A stretch of DNA of 64,000 nt from Halanaerobiaceae bacterium ANBcell28 (lineage in GTDB: Bacteria; Bacillota; Halanaerobiia; Halanaerobiales; DTU029): contig JBBJJH010000019.1 of assembly GCA_037623315.1 (NCBI GenBank), forward strand, positions 1 through 64,000. The letters run 5' to 3'. The position numbers and the translations under genes were made by a program. The notes under the pieces were generated by a model. It did no database searches, was not told where the DNA came from, and saw only the letters and a list, made by a program, of their open reading frames with translations. Below are positions 18,600-28,054 of the stretch, one piece after another (the stretch's first letter is position 1; each line of letters opens with the position of its first letter).

Positions 18600-18813
18600 A
18601 CTATATCACCTCCTCAAAGCAATACTATAAATTACAAAAAATATTATCTTACTTGCTTATATATTTATTATGATCATTGATTCATGCTAGATTATAAACA
18701 GATTACTTAAAGGACAGACATAGTTTTCTAGATATTAAAGGCACCCAATGACATGATATCTTCCTATTAATAAAATATCTCAAAAAATACGTTTTAATAC
18801 AGGTAAGTTTTTA

Positions 18814-19197
18814 CTATATATTTTTACCTATAATCCCTCCAATACTCCCGATAAATAATCCAATAAGAACTAAGAAAATTATTCTACCTAAAGAAATTGG
18901 CATAGTTATAGTCCCCAAAAGAATTAATATTATCATATAAATAATTCCAGCCAAACCACCATTTAACCAACCATTTCTATCAACTCTTCTAGCCACATAT
19001 ATACCGATAATTGTAAGGATAATTACTACTTCTAGTAATAATATTATATTTAATGTAGCTGTGTTAATACTAAAAATAAAAGTTGAAAAAATAGACATTA
19101 AAACTGTTATTAACAATAAAATAATTAAACCCCAGAATACCCCTTTAAATATAACTAAATTATTAATATTTTTTTCAGAATTGTTTTGATTAAACAT
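18814..19197 (-). CDS. TIGR04086 family membrane protein
   Basis: This is a 127-residue protein with four predicted membrane helices (about 18-40, 47-67, 79-97 and 103-124). Short charged loops include VARRVDRNGWLNGGLAGIIY, which fits the small TIGR04086 / YrzE-type family found in spore-forming Firmicutes. The function of the family is unknown. The SD AAAGGGGTGA lies just before the ATG. It follows surE on the same strand with a 50-bp gap and may be cotranscribed with it. Confidence 0.75.
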   Translation of the reverse strand: MFNQNNSEKNINNLVIFKGVFWGLIILLLITVLMSIFSTFIFSINTATLNIILLLEVVIILTIIGIYVARRVDRNGWLNGGLAGIIYMIILILLGTITMPISLGRIIFLVLIGLFIGSIGGIIGKNI

Positions 19198-19249
19198 AAA
19201 ATCACCCCTTTTTAATAAATATATTAAATAAAGGAGAACTTCATGATAA

Positions 19250-20014
19250 TTATAAAGAAATCTTATTTTTCATTTCTTCAATTAAATCTTTATTGACTAA
19301 ATCTAATTTAAGAGGAGTAATTGATATATACCCATTAATTAAGGCCCAAATATCAGTATCATCTGATTTTTCTTCTCTACTTATTCCGCCTGTCAACCAA
19401 TAATATTTATTATTAAAAGGATCATTCCTCTCTTCAAAAACATCTTCATATTGACTTTTACTTAACCTAGATATTTTCACACCCTTAATTTCAGACAATT
19501 TTAAATCAGGTACATTTATATTTAATAGTACTTTTTCTTGATATAGTTTCAAATCATTACTTGATATAAAATTTTCTATAAACAATGCTGCTTCTTTAAA
19601 TTCTCTATTCCCCTTTCTATCTAATGAAATAGCAATAGAATTAAAACCCATTATCCACGCTTCAATAGCTGCTGATACTGTTCCAGAATATAAGACATCA
19701 TAAGCTAAATTAACACCATCATTTATTCCTGAAATAACTAAATCAACCTTTGGTATTAAACGTTCTAATCCTAATTTAACACAATCGGCAGGTGTACCAT
19801 TCACTTGATAAGCTAAAACGTTATCAATACCTATATAAACCTCTTTAGCTCTTATTGGATTAACGATTGTAATTGAATGACCTGATGCACTTCTCTCTCT
19901 ATCAGGCGCAACTAGGAAAACTTCATGTCCTTTCTCTGTTAAGACATTTGCTAAAGCTTGTATCCCTTCCGCATAAATCCCATCATCATTTGTAAGTAAT
20001 ATTTTCATTCCCAT
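19250..20014 (-). CDS. surE: 5'-nucleotidase SurE
   Basis: SurE is a metal-dependent nucleoside monophosphatase. The N-terminal metal site ILLTNDDGIYAEGI is present, as are the active-site block SGINDGVNLAYDVLYSGTVS and the HEVFLVAPDRERSASGHSIT motif. Length is 254 residues, typical. Two ATG codons (20014 and 20008) are both possible, with AGGAAAGTAGG upstream. The gene is divergent from the tRNA-Pro/Glu/Tyr cluster. Confidence 0.95.
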   Translation of the reverse strand: MGMKILLTNDDGIYAEGIQALANVLTEKGHEVFLVAPDRERSASGHSITIVNPIRAKEVYIGIDNVLAYQVNGTPADCVKLGLERLIPKVDLVISGINDGVNLAYDVLYSGTVSAAIEAWIMGFNSIAISLDRKGNREFKEAALFIENFISSNDLKLYQEKVLLNINVPDLKLSEIKGVKISRLSKSQYEDVFEERNDPFNNKYYWLTGGISREEKSDDTDIWALINGYISITPLKLDLVNKDLIEEMKNKISL

Positions 20015-20124
20015 CGCCTACTTTCCTAAATTTTAAAAAATATAGATATGCTTAAAAAAAAAGAGCAAACATAAGATATAAGCTTATAATTTTCTATAAC
20101 AACATATATTGAACAAAATAAATA

Positions 20125-20153
20125 TTGACCAAACTCCTATTATACGATATACT
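20125..20153 (+). promoter_or_regulatory. Promoter of the tRNA-Pro-Glu-Tyr cluster
   Basis: TTGACC (20125-20130) and TATACT (20148-20153) are separated by 17 bp. The first tRNA begins 13 bp after the -10. Confidence 0.85.
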
Positions 20154-20165
20154 TATTTTTGTTGT

Positions 20166-20242
20166 CGGGCTGTGGCGCAGTTTGGTAGCGCACCTGTTTT
20201 GGGAACAGGGGGTCCTCAGTTCAAATCTGAGCAGCCCGACCA
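20166..20242 (+). tRNA. tRNA-Pro (anticodon TGG)
   Basis: The acceptor is CGGGCTG / CAGCCCG. The anticodon loop TTTGGGA gives TGG. CCA is encoded. Together with tRNA-Pro(GGG) at 9250 it covers the four proline codons. Confidence 0.95.
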
Positions 20243-20255
20243 CTAATAAATATAC

Positions 20256-20331
20256 GCCCTCATCGTCTAGGGGTCTAGGACACCAGGTTTTCATCCTGGC
20301 GGCAGGAGTTCGAATCTCCTTGAGGGTGCCA
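20256..20331 (+). tRNA. tRNA-Glu (anticodon TTC)
   Basis: The anticodon loop TTTTCAT gives TTC. The acceptor GCCCTCA / TGAGGGT has a G-T first pair. Discriminator G and CCA are encoded. Confidence 0.93.
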
Positions 20332-20344
20332 ATATTTTAAATAT

Positions 20345-20429
20345 GGAGGGATGCCCGAGTGGCTAAAGGGAGCAGACTGTAAATCTGCCGGCGAAGCCTA
20401 CGAAGGTTCGAATCCTTCTCCCTCCACCA
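20345..20429 (+). tRNA. tRNA-Tyr (anticodon GTA)
   Basis: This is a class II tRNA with an extended variable arm, acceptor GGAGGGA / TCCCTCC, anticodon GTA and an encoded CCA. It is the probable ligand of the tyrS T-box leader. Confidence 0.95.
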
Positions 20430-20430
20430 T

Positions 20431-20458
20431 AAAACACAGTTATAGCTGTGTTTTTTTA
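20431..20458 (+). terminator. Terminator of the tRNA cluster
   Basis: The stem AAAACACAG / CTGTGTTTT with a short loop runs into a T tract. Confidence 0.9.
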
Positions 20459-20538
20459 TATTTATATCAATAATAATTCTTGTACATCTTTATTATAACT
20501 CATTTTAAAATTCTTAATAAAACTTTTAAAATTTACTC

Positions 20539-20565
20539 AAAAAAAATGGCCGTATGGCCATTTTT
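20539..20565 (-). terminator. Terminator of rodZ
   Basis: On the minus strand AAATGGCC pairs with GGCCATTT around ATAC, followed by T residues. It overlaps the rodZ stop codon. Confidence 0.88.
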
Positions 20566-21409
20566 AATCAATTCTTTTCCTTATTACTTCTCCTCTTTCT
20601 CCCCAAGGTCCTAAGGACTCACCATTCTTTATTAGATAAACTCCTATTGCATTACCTATAAGCAATTCAATTTCTTCATTATACTCTAGTACACGTCTTT
20701 CTCCTGCTGATAATTCTCCTTTAAAAATATTATTATTATCAACACTTATTTCTAACCATGTTCTTTCTGTTATATGAAGCTCTATTTCTTTTATATCATT
20801 ACTTTCATAATTGACAGTACTTTCGTCTTCTAAAACCATATTATTAATTTGATTTACAGAATCTTGAAAAGCTGTATTCAAATTCTCCTGGTTCATACCG
20901 ATTATTTCCTTATCTAGATCTTCATCGTCTTTTAAATCTTCATTTTGATTATCTGTATTAGAATAAGAACCCAAAATTAAATCTTGATTAATATCATCAT
21001 TTTGATAATTATTAATATCAGCTTGAGAACTGTTCATTAACCGTACATTAATATAAAAGAAAACTAAAACTACTATAATAATAATCATAAATATTGTAGC
21101 TATTAAAGTCTTGTTATGTAATAATACATTACTTTTATCCTTATCTTTATCTTCTTCTTCTAACTCCTGATTAGACTTCTCTATTTGTAACTGATTATAC
21201 TGTTGATGTAATTCAAGATAATCTAAACCAAGATAATTTGCATATCCTTTTATAAAAGCCTTTATATAGGCTTCACCTGGTATAAGATCAAAATCATCAT
21301 TTTCAAGAGCTTCTAAATATCTTTTTCTTATCTTAATAATTTCTTGAACTTCCTTTAATGTAGCTCCCTTTTCTTCTCTAGCATTTTTTAGTTTCTCACC
21401 TATAGTCAA
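20564..21409 (-). CDS. rodZ: RodZ-like HTH membrane protein
   Basis: RodZ links the MreB cytoskeleton to the membrane and cell-wall machinery. The protein has an N-terminal Cro/CI-type helix-turn-helix (residues 1-65, IGEKLKNAREEKGATLKEV), a charged linker and one membrane helix (about 102-125). An outer C-terminal domain of the DUF4115 type follows, with LHITERTWLEISVDNNNIFK and GNAIGVYLIKNGES. Length is 281 residues. The start is a TTG at 21409, seven bases after GGAGG. It lies directly downstream of ftsK, as ymfM follows spoIIIE in Bacillus. Confidence 0.92.
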   Translation of the reverse strand: MTIGEKLKNAREEKGATLKEVQEIIKIRKRYLEALENDDFDLIPGEAYIKAFIKGYANYLGLDYLELHQQYNQLQIEKSNQELEEEDKDKDKSNVLLHNKTLIATIFMIIIIVVLVFFYINVRLMNSSQADINNYQNDDINQDLILGSYSNTDNQNEDLKDDEDLDKEIIGMNQENLNTAFQDSVNQINNMVLEDESTVNYESNDIKEIELHITERTWLEISVDNNNIFKGELSAGERRVLEYNEEIELLIGNAIGVYLIKNGESLGPWGERGEVIRKRID

Positions 21410-21499
21410 ATATATAACCTCCTTTCAAGAAAGAATATTATTTATTTTTTTCAAAAAATCTAAAAATTTTATCATTAAGAAGTGACTGTAAAAAACAGC

Positions 21500-23872
21500 C
21501 TATACTTCTTCGCTTTCTAAGTTCTTTGTACTACCATTAGCTAAAAATTCGTCTAAATCTTCTTTAGAAACAAGTACTTCTCGTGCTTTACTACCTGCAT
21601 AAGGACCTACTATACCGTCTTCTTCCATCATATCTATCATCCTGGCAGCCCTAGAATGACCTACATGAAGACGACGCTGTAACATAGATATAGAAGCACG
21701 ATAGTTTACCACTAATTTAATAGCCTCTTGATATAAATCGTCTCTTTCATCATCTTTATCCATTTCAATTTTAATTTCATTAATATCATCAAGATCAAAA
21801 ATATAATCAGGATTAGCTTGGTTTTTAACAAAATCAACTATATCATTAATTTCATCATTATTAATAAATGCTCCCTGTACGCGTTGAGGTTTCTGAGTTC
21901 CAGCAGGTGCTAATAACATATCCCCCTTACCTAATAATTTCTCTGCCCCTCCCATATCCAGAATAGTTCTAGAATCTGTTTGAGAAGATACTGCAAAAGA
22001 AATTCTACTAGGAATATTAGCCTTAATCAATCCAGTAATAACATCTACAGAAGGTCGTTGAGTAGCTATAACTAAATGAATACCTGCTGCTCTAGCCATT
22101 TGAGCTAATCGGCAAATATTATCCTCTACATCGTTAGCTGCAACCATCATTAAATCAGATAACTCATCGATTATAACGACAATATAAGGTAGTTTGTCCT
22201 CATCAGAGCACTTTTTGTTATATGATTCAATACCACGAGTACCACTACCTGAGAATAATTCATATCGATTTTCCATTTCATCAACTACTAATTTTAAAAC
22301 ACTAGCAGCTTTTTTTGGATCAGTTACAACTGGAGCAAATAAGTGTGGTAGACCTTTATATGATGTTAACTCTACCTTTTTAGGATCAATAAGCAACATT
22401 TTAACTTCATTAGGTTTAGCCTGATATAAAATACTAGTAATTATAGTATTAATACAAACACTTTTACCAGAACCAGTTGCTCCAGCAACTAATAAATGTG
22501 GCATTTTACTAAGATCACTAATTATTGGTTTTCCATCAATCCCCATACCCAAGGCTAGATCCAATTTACCTTCCGCTTTACTAAATTGACGTGAAGATAT
22601 AATATCTCTTAAAGTTATTGTAATATTCTTCATATGTGGTACTTCGACTCCCACAGCAGCCTTACCTGGGATAGGAGCTTCTATCCTTACACCGGGAGCA
22701 GCTAAAGATAATGCTATATCATCAGCCAGATTAACAATCTTACTTACTTTAACACCAGAAGCTGGCTGTATTTCATATCTAGTAATAGTAGGGCCATGAT
22801 TCACTTTTAAAACCTTAGCTTTCACACCAAAGCTATTTAATGTTTCTTCAAGTATATTAGATTTATTACCTGGTTTTTTTCGATTTTTATTGCTATCTTT
22901 TAATAGTTTTATACTTGGTAAACGATATTGATAATTAGAATTTTCTTCATTTGTCACATTACTTTTAGTAGTTTGACTATCATTATTTTTATTATTCTTT
23001 TTATCATTTTCCAATTTCTTATCATTTTCTTGATTTTTTGGTTTTTCTTCTTCATCATCTACATCATCTATAGTAAAATCTTCTGCATACACTTCATCTA
23101 CAACTACAATATCCTCAGATACATCTGAATTGCTAAATATATCATCTTCTTCCTCAACAACATCTATTACTAAATCATTACTTTCTATAGTTTTCATGTC
23201 TTTTTTAGCATTCTTCTCTTTAGGATTTAAAAACTTATTGTTTAAAACTTTCTTAAATCTAGTAAATAATAAATTAAGATAGACTTTTATTTTCCTCAAT
23301 ATAGATATTAATAAAACATCTAACCATAACAAAAATCCAATTAATAAGGAAGCAGATATCATAACATAAGAACCTGTTCTGCCAAATAAATTAATAGATA
23401 TCCATGATAAACTGCCAGCAAGAATCCCTCCACCTTCTCTAGTAAACACAGGATCACTTAGTGGATCCATAAAAAAATATGTATGTATTAAGGACATCAT
23501 GCTTATATAGAACAAGAAAAAACCAATTAATCTACTATTAATTTTTAATCCCTTTAGTCTAATTAATGTAATACCCCAGGAAAATAATAATAAAGGTATC
23601 ACAAATGAGCCACGACCAATAATAAAATCATAAAAATTGGATAATTCTTGACCTACTATCCCAGCTGTATCAGTAAATATTGCTATAGAGCTTAAAATTG
23701 CTAAAGCAATAATTAAAATTCCAAGTATTTCATTTTTTCTTTTTTCTAATATTTCTTGATTTATACTCTTATTTTTGTCTTTATTAGTATTTCTTGTTTT
23801 TTTTCTAGATTTGCTTATGTTTTTACTTTTTTTGATTTTATTTTCACCTTTATCTTTTGCTTTTTTAGGCAC
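21500..23872 (-). CDS. ftsK: DNA translocase FtsK/SpoIIIE
   Basis: FtsK/SpoIIIE pumps DNA through the division or sporulation septum. The order is: lysine-rich N-terminus, four membrane helices (about residues 48-190), an acidic linker rich in Asp, Asn and Lys (about 220-320), then the RecA-like motor. The motor carries Walker [10 protein letters not shown] and Walker [13 protein letters not shown]-terminal winged-helix gamma domain ([22 protein letters not shown]) recognises polar DNA sequences. It has 790 residues and begins with a GTG after AGGTGA. Given dipicolinate genes in the window, a SpoIIIE role in forespore packing is plausible but not shown. Confidence 0.96.
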   Translation of the reverse strand: MPKKAKDKGENKIKKSKNISKSRKKTRNTNKDKNKSINQEILEKRKNEILGILIIALAILSSIAIFTDTAGIVGQELSNFYDFIIGRGSFVIPLLLFSWGITLIRLKGLKINSRLIGFFLFYISMMSLIHTYFFMDPLSDPVFTREGGGILAGSLSWISINLFGRTGSYVMISASLLIGFLLWLDVLLISILRKIKVYLNLLFTRFKKVLNNKFLNPKEKNAKKDMKTIESNDLVIDVVEEEDDIFSNSDVSEDIVVVDEVYAEDFTIDDVDDEEEKPKNQENDKKLENDKKNNKNNDSQTTKSNVTNEENSNYQYRLPSIKLLKDSNKNRKKPGNKSNILEETLNSFGVKAKVLKVNHGPTITRYEIQPASGVKVSKIVNLADDIALSLAAPGVRIEAPIPGKAAVGVEVPHMKNITITLRDIISSRQFSKAEGKLDLALGMGIDGKPIISDLSKMPHLLVAGATGSGKSVCINTIITSILYQAKPNEVKMLLIDPKKVELTSYKGLPHLFAPVVTDPKKAASVLKLVVDEMENRYELFSGSGTRGIESYNKKCSDEDKLPYIVVIIDELSDLMMVAANDVEDNICRLAQMARAAGIHLVIATQRPSVDVITGLIKANIPSRISFAVSSQTDSRTILDMGGAEKLLGKGDMLLAPAGTQKPQRVQGAFINNDEINDIVDFVKNQANPDYIFDLDDINEIKIEMDKDDERDDLYQEAIKLVVNYRASISMLQRRLHVGHSRAARMIDMMEEDGIVGPYAGSKAREVLVSKEDLDEFLANGSTKNLESEEV

Positions 23873-24064
23873 AAAAAATCACCTCATATTTTGTTTTATT
23901 TACTTGTACCATACTTATAAAAATATAATATTGTTTAGTATATTAGTGCTCTTAAGTATTACTTCTCCATCATTTATGATATTCCTGCCAAAGATAGCAC
24001 TAAAGTTTATGAGATAATAATAAATACCCATTTGAAAGCTATAATAATTTTCCAAAATGTAAAA

Positions 24065-24976
24065 CTATACTTTTTCCTCGAGAAAAAGTATGAATTTGTT
24101 TGCAAAAGGTATAAAAATTAGCAAATTTATAATGTTAAAAAGGGTATGCGAATTAGCAATTTGTCGAAGTAAATCATTACTTATATATGTGATAAATGAT
24201 ATAAAAATTGAAAAAAACGGTATAATAAACAAAACACCTATTAAATTAAATAAAAAATGTGTTAAAGCAAGAGATTTTGCTGTTTTACTGGCAATTAAAC
24301 TTGCAATAAAAGCAGTAATACAGGTCCCAATATTACTACCAATACCTATAGCAACAGCTGTTTTAAGTGATATCAAATTATTAATAGCAAAACTTACAGT
24401 TAGACCAGCAACAGCACTGCTACTTTGCATAATACCTGTAATAACTGTACCTAAAATAATAGCTGTATATATATTAGCATTTGAGTATTTCAAAAGTGAA
24501 TCACTTAGTAATTTGATACCTGGTGATTTAAAGTAATTTGTCATCATTATTAACGCAGCAAATACTAATCCTAAAAATAATAAAGCTGAACCCGCATGTC
24601 GAAATTTTTTATTGAAAATTAAACCACTAAAATAAATAATAATACCGATTATTATAAAAATATAATAATAATTTAAAATAGGAAGGGATATTATCTGGAC
24701 AGTAACTGTAGTACCAATATTTGCTCCTAATAAAATCCCTACTGCAGATTTTAGAGTTAAGAGCTTGGCATCTAATAAACTAATTAATATTATGGATACT
24801 GCACTGCTGCTCTGTAAAATAGCTGTTATTATAGTTCCTGTTATAATTGCAAGAAATAAGTTTGCAGATAATCTTGATAGGAGTTTTTCTATATTCTCTG
24901 AAGCTAGTAATTTTATAGAACGCTTTGTTGCTTCAAGTCCAAACAAAAAAAGAAGTAAAGCAAATAAAAATAGCAT
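24065..24976 (-). CDS. Na/Pi-cotransporter II family protein (YqeW-like)
   Basis: This membrane protein of 303 residues carries the two inverted NaPi-II repeats, each with the hallmark QSSSA motif (TAILQSSSAVSIILIS near residue 55 and TGIMQSSSAVAGLTVS near 182). A GIGSNIGTCITA segment follows the second repeat and a GANIGTTVTVQ segment the first. About eight membrane helices are present. Proteins of this size lack the PhoU domain. They are presumed phosphate or anion transporters, but substrates are mostly untested. AAGGAG precedes the ATG. It is inserted between ylzJ and ftsK, which are near neighbours in Bacillus. Confidence 0.88.
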   Translation of the reverse strand: MLFLFALLLFLFGLEATKRSIKLLASENIEKLLSRLSANLFLAIITGTIITAILQSSSAVSIILISLLDAKLLTLKSAVGILLGANIGTTVTVQIISLPILNYYYIFIIIGIIIYFSGLIFNKKFRHAGSALLFLGLVFAALIMMTNYFKSPGIKLLSDSLLKYSNANIYTAIILGTVITGIMQSSSAVAGLTVSFAINNLISLKTAVAIGIGSNIGTCITAFIASLIASKTAKSLALTHFLFNLIGVLFIIPFFSIFISFITYISNDLLRQIANSHTLFNIINLLIFIPFANKFILFLEEKV

Positions 24977-25080
24977 AGTTATATCTCCTTATAATTAGTT
25001 TTCATAAATTGATAATTATTATGAAATAACTTAAATACTTTCTATCTTTAAATATAACTATGCTAATATTATTTATTTTA

Positions 25081-25308
25081 TTATTTTAACTCTAAATTTG
25101 ATTTAATAATTGTACCTGGTTGTATATCTGTTCTTAAATAATTTTGAGGATTTGAGGAAATAATTCTAGAGACTTTTAATTCCTGATTGTTGATTCTTTC
25201 CATCTGTAATACAACACCATCATTTAAAGTAATTTCTTCATATTCTATTTCATAATCGTCATAGTCTTCAAAAACTGCTTCAGGAGGATATATTGAATAA
25301 TTTATCAT
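25081..25308 (-). CDS. ylzJ: YlzJ-like small protein
   Basis: This 75-residue acidic protein starts INYSIYPPEAVFED. Both that start and its position directly after tepA match YlzJ, a small conserved protein of spore formers whose function is unknown. GGGAG precedes the ATG, and the gap to tepA is six bases, so the two are cotranscribed. No membrane segment or metal motif is seen. Confidence 0.8.
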   Translation of the reverse strand: MINYSIYPPEAVFEDYDDYEIEYEEITLNDGVVLQMERINNQELKVSRIISSNPQNYLRTDIQPGTIIKSNLELK

Positions 25309-25314
25309 TATTAA

Positions 25315-26175
25315 TTACACTCCCTTTCTTTGATTTATTAGAGAACGCAACTTATTTAAAGCAGAACTCAAACCCCCTACTTCATTAATAATGCCTTCTT
25401 CTACAGCTTCACTTCCTATTAGAACTGTTCCTACATCTCTTACTAATTCTCCGGTTCTGAACATTAATTCTCTAAATCTTTCTTCACCTATACTGGAATT
25501 GCCATTAACAAAGCGAATAACCCTATCTTGCATTTTATCTAAATATTCATAAGTCTGAGGAACTCCAATTACCATACCTGTTAATCTTATAGGGTGTATG
25601 GTCATACTGGCACTGGCTACTACAAATGAATAATCAGTGGAAACTGCAATAGGAACACCAATACTATGACCACCACCTAAAACAATTGATACAGTAGGAG
25701 TACTCATACTACAAATCATTTCAGAGATAGCAAGTCCTGCTTCTATATCCCCCCCTACAGTATTTAAAACCAATAATACCCCATTAATATTTGGATTTTC
25801 TTCTGCTGCGATTAACTGAGGAATAATATGTTCGTATTTAGTAGTTTTATTTTTTGGTGGTAAAACCATGTGTCCTTCAATTTGTCCAACAATTGTAATT
25901 GTATGGATATCACTTTTTGCATCCTCTGGCGCCTTAGCTTGACCTAATTCCTTAATTGCATTTATATTACTATCCTGTAAATTTCCTGGATTGTTTCCTG
26001 GACCTGAACCATTAGGATCTTGCTGTGGAGGTGCGGTTGGAGTTGGCGGTGCTTCAGGTGGTCCTCCTGGATGATCTAATCTGGTGTTTTGATTAATATT
26101 AAAATTATTATTTAAATTTTCTCTCTTACTATTTTGCTGATTTAAACCCTGATATTGACTTTCTCGATAATCCAC
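25315..26175 (-). CDS. tepA: TepA, ClpP-like serine peptidase
   Basis: TepA (YmfB) is a cytoplasmic ClpP-fold protein first described as helping protein translocation and spore development in Bacillus. The first 75 residues are low-complexity, with a proline-rich stretch ([14 protein letters not shown]). The ClpP domain follows: [18 protein letters not shown], the catalytic Ser in [11 protein letters not shown], the catalytic His in SMTIHPIRL, and an Asp further on. Length is 286 residues. ylzJ follows at once. Its place downstream of rnj and dapG in Bacillus is interrupted here by the pyr operon. Confidence 0.9.
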   Translation of the reverse strand: MDYRESQYQGLNQQNSKRENLNNNFNINQNTRLDHPGGPPEAPPTPTAPPQQDPNGSGPGNNPGNLQDSNINAIKELGQAKAPEDAKSDIHTITIVGQIEGHMVLPPKNKTTKYEHIIPQLIAAEENPNINGVLLVLNTVGGDIEAGLAISEMICSMSTPTVSIVLGGGHSIGVPIAVSTDYSFVVASASMTIHPIRLTGMVIGVPQTYEYLDKMQDRVIRFVNGNSSIGEERFRELMFRTGELVRDVGTVLIGSEAVEEGIINEVGGLSSALNKLRSLINQRKGV

Positions 26176-26242
26176 AAAATCACTCCTTAATTTCTATTCT
26201 TATTCAAGACTATTATTATCTAAGAGGAGTAGAATTATGTAT

Positions 26243-26280
26243 ATAAAAAAAAGACCCTTATTTATAAAAATAAAGATCTT
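26243..26280 (-). terminator. Terminator of the pyr operon
   Basis: On the minus strand AGATCTTTATTT pairs with AAATAAGGGTCT (some G-T pairs), followed by eight T. It lies about 60 bp after the pyrD stop and before tepA. Confidence 0.8.
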
Positions 26281-26339
26281 CTAACATATAATCATAATTA
26301 ATAATTTTATTTAATTTTATATAAGTTAATAATTTAAGC

Positions 26340-27266
26340 TTAGCCAATTGCCGAATGAGCTATACCAATTATCTGATCAAGTGAATCTATAGAATTATCT
26401 CTCATATATTCTTCAAGTCCATCAATTATTTCCATCAATATTTCTGGGTCTACCATTGTTCCTGTACCAACTGAAACAGCAGTGGCTCCTGCCATGAGAA
26501 ACTCCAGTGCATCATTAGCTGTCATGATACCACCCATACCGATTATGGGTATATCTACTTTCTGAGCTACCTGATAAACCATTCGAAGAGCAACGGGTTT
26601 TACTGCTGGACCTGATAAACCACCAAAAACATTTGCTAATGCAGGTTTTCTTTGTCTTGTATCTATTTTCATTCCTAATAAAGTATTTATAAGAGATATT
26701 ATATCTGCACCTGATTCTTCAGCAGCACAGGCCATTTCTACTATATCCGTAACATTAGGTGATAATTTTACAATAATCTTACCATCGTACTCTTTCCGTA
26801 CTATTTTACCTACTTTATATATCAACTCACTATCAGTACCAAAAGCCATGCCTCCACCTTCTATATTAGGACAGGAAACATTTACTTCTAAAGCGGCAAT
26901 TCCATCACATGGAGCTAATTTGCTGGCTAAGCAGGCAAAATCATCAAGTGAATGTCCTGAAATATTCACTATAATAGGAAGTTCATAGTCCTTTAATTCA
27001 GGTAATTTTTCACTAATAAATTTATCAACACCTGGATTTTCTAAACCTATCGAATTCAATATTCCAGAAGGAGTTTCAGCAATACGAGGCACTGGATTAC
27101 CATCACGAGGATCCACTGTAATACCTTTAACAGTTACTGCTCCAAGTCTTTCTATATCAATATATTCATTTAATTCAACAGCAAAACCACAGGTGCCTGA
27201 AGCTGTAATAAGGGGGTTTTTTAGTTGCAATCCTGCCAAATCAACTGAAAGATTTCTATTGTTCAT
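26340..27266 (-). CDS. pyrD: Dihydroorotate dehydrogenase, catalytic subunit (PyrDB type)
   Basis: This is the FMN subunit of the NAD-linked class 1B dihydroorotate dehydrogenase, which makes orotate. The active-site cysteine is in NVSCPNIEGGG. The N-terminal LKNPLITASGTCGF and the C-terminal FMN-binding GMGGIMTANDALEFLMAGA are typical. Length is 308 residues. The gene follows pyrK after two bases, and the pair forms the usual heterotetramer. It is the last gene of the pyr operon. Confidence 0.97.
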   Translation of the reverse strand: MNNRNLSVDLAGLQLKNPLITASGTCGFAVELNEYIDIERLGAVTVKGITVDPRDGNPVPRIAETPSGILNSIGLENPGVDKFISEKLPELKDYELPIIVNISGHSLDDFACLASKLAPCDGIAALEVNVSCPNIEGGGMAFGTDSELIYKVGKIVRKEYDGKIIVKLSPNVTDIVEMACAAEESGADIISLINTLLGMKIDTRQRKPALANVFGGLSGPAVKPVALRMVYQVAQKVDIPIIGMGGIMTANDALEFLMAGATAVSVGTGTMVDPEILMEIIDGLEEYMRDNSIDSLDQIIGIAHSAIG

Positions 27267-27268
27267 AT

Positions 27269-28054
27269 CTATTCACACCTTTCATCTGTAAAAACAATAT
27301 CTTTTATAGAAAAAACAGGTCCTTCTTTACAAATTCTCTGATTTCCTTCTTTGCTCTTACATACACAGGACAGACAAAGACCTATCCCACAACCCATTTT
27401 TTCTTCTAGAGATACTTCTCCATCTATATTGTATTTTATCACTAAATCTTGAACTGCCTTCATCATAGCGGATGGACCACAGGAATATAGATAATCAAAA
27501 TCAAATTCAGCTGTATCCTGCCATAACTCTACAGTATTACCACAAAAATCTTTACTACCATCCATAGTAGCTATTCTCAAATTCAAATCAAGCTCTTGAA
27601 ACTTATTGCAAAAATACTCCATCTCTGATGCATTATTACCACCTATTATAACAGTAAGATTATTTGCGGGACTTAATATCCTAGACAAATATAGTAAAGG
27701 AGCAATTCCCATACCTCCACCAATTACTAATAACTTTTTGTTCTTAATCTCTGTAGTAAAGCCTTCACCAAGGGGACCGAGGGTGTCAATCTCTTCACCT
27801 TTTTTAAGAGTGCTTAAAATTTTCGTACCTCTTCCTACCAGACGATATAATAAATCAATGGTTTGAGATTCTTTATCAAGGTCATGGATACTTAAAGGTC
27901 TGCGTAAAAGCGGGTCAAAACTGTCATTATTATTTATTCTTAGATTCATAAATTGTCCTGCTTTTACCTTATCTAAAAGTTCAGGAGCAATAAGCTTTAA
28001 TAGATAATAATCTTCAGCTACTGCCTTATTCTCACGTATTTTTAATTTAGCCAT
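27269..28054 (-). CDS. pyrK: Dihydroorotate dehydrogenase electron-transfer subunit
   Basis: PyrK carries FAD and a [2Fe-2S] cluster and passes electrons from dihydroorotate to NAD. The ferredoxin-reductase fold is seen with FDPLLRRPLSIHD (FAD) and VIGGGMGIAPLLYL (NAD). The four cluster cysteines are in EKMGCGIGLCLSCVCKSK and ICKEGPVF. An ATG at 28054, overlapping the pyrC stop and preceded by AAAGGTGAG, is the best start; a GTG four codons earlier is possible. This gives 261 residues. Confidence 0.95.
   Translation of the reverse strand: MAKLKIRENKAVAEDYYLLKLIAPELLDKVKAGQFMNLRINNNDSFDPLLRRPLSIHDLDKESQTIDLLYRLVGRGTKILSTLKKGEEIDTLGPLGEGFTTEIKNKKLLVIGGGMGIAPLLYLSRILSPANNLTVIIGGNNASEMEYFCNKFQELDLNLRIATMDGSKDFCGNTVELWQDTAEFDFDYLYSCGPSAMMKAVQDLVIKYNIDGEVSLEEKMGCGIGLCLSCVCKSKEGNQRICKEGPVFSIKDIVFTDERCE

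Noticed and set aside
18528-18620. SNF2 gene as a truncated pseudogene
   Set aside because: The frame upstream of the first ATG is conserved and ends in a perfect SD with an ATT at ideal distance, so an intact gene with an unusual start fits better.
20094-20340. ORFs on both strands over tRNA-Pro and tRNA-Glu
   Set aside because: Shadows of the tRNA genes.
22928-23128. Hydrophobic Ile/Phe-rich plus-strand ORF
   Set aside because: Antisense of the AT-rich acidic linker of ftsK; composition artefact.
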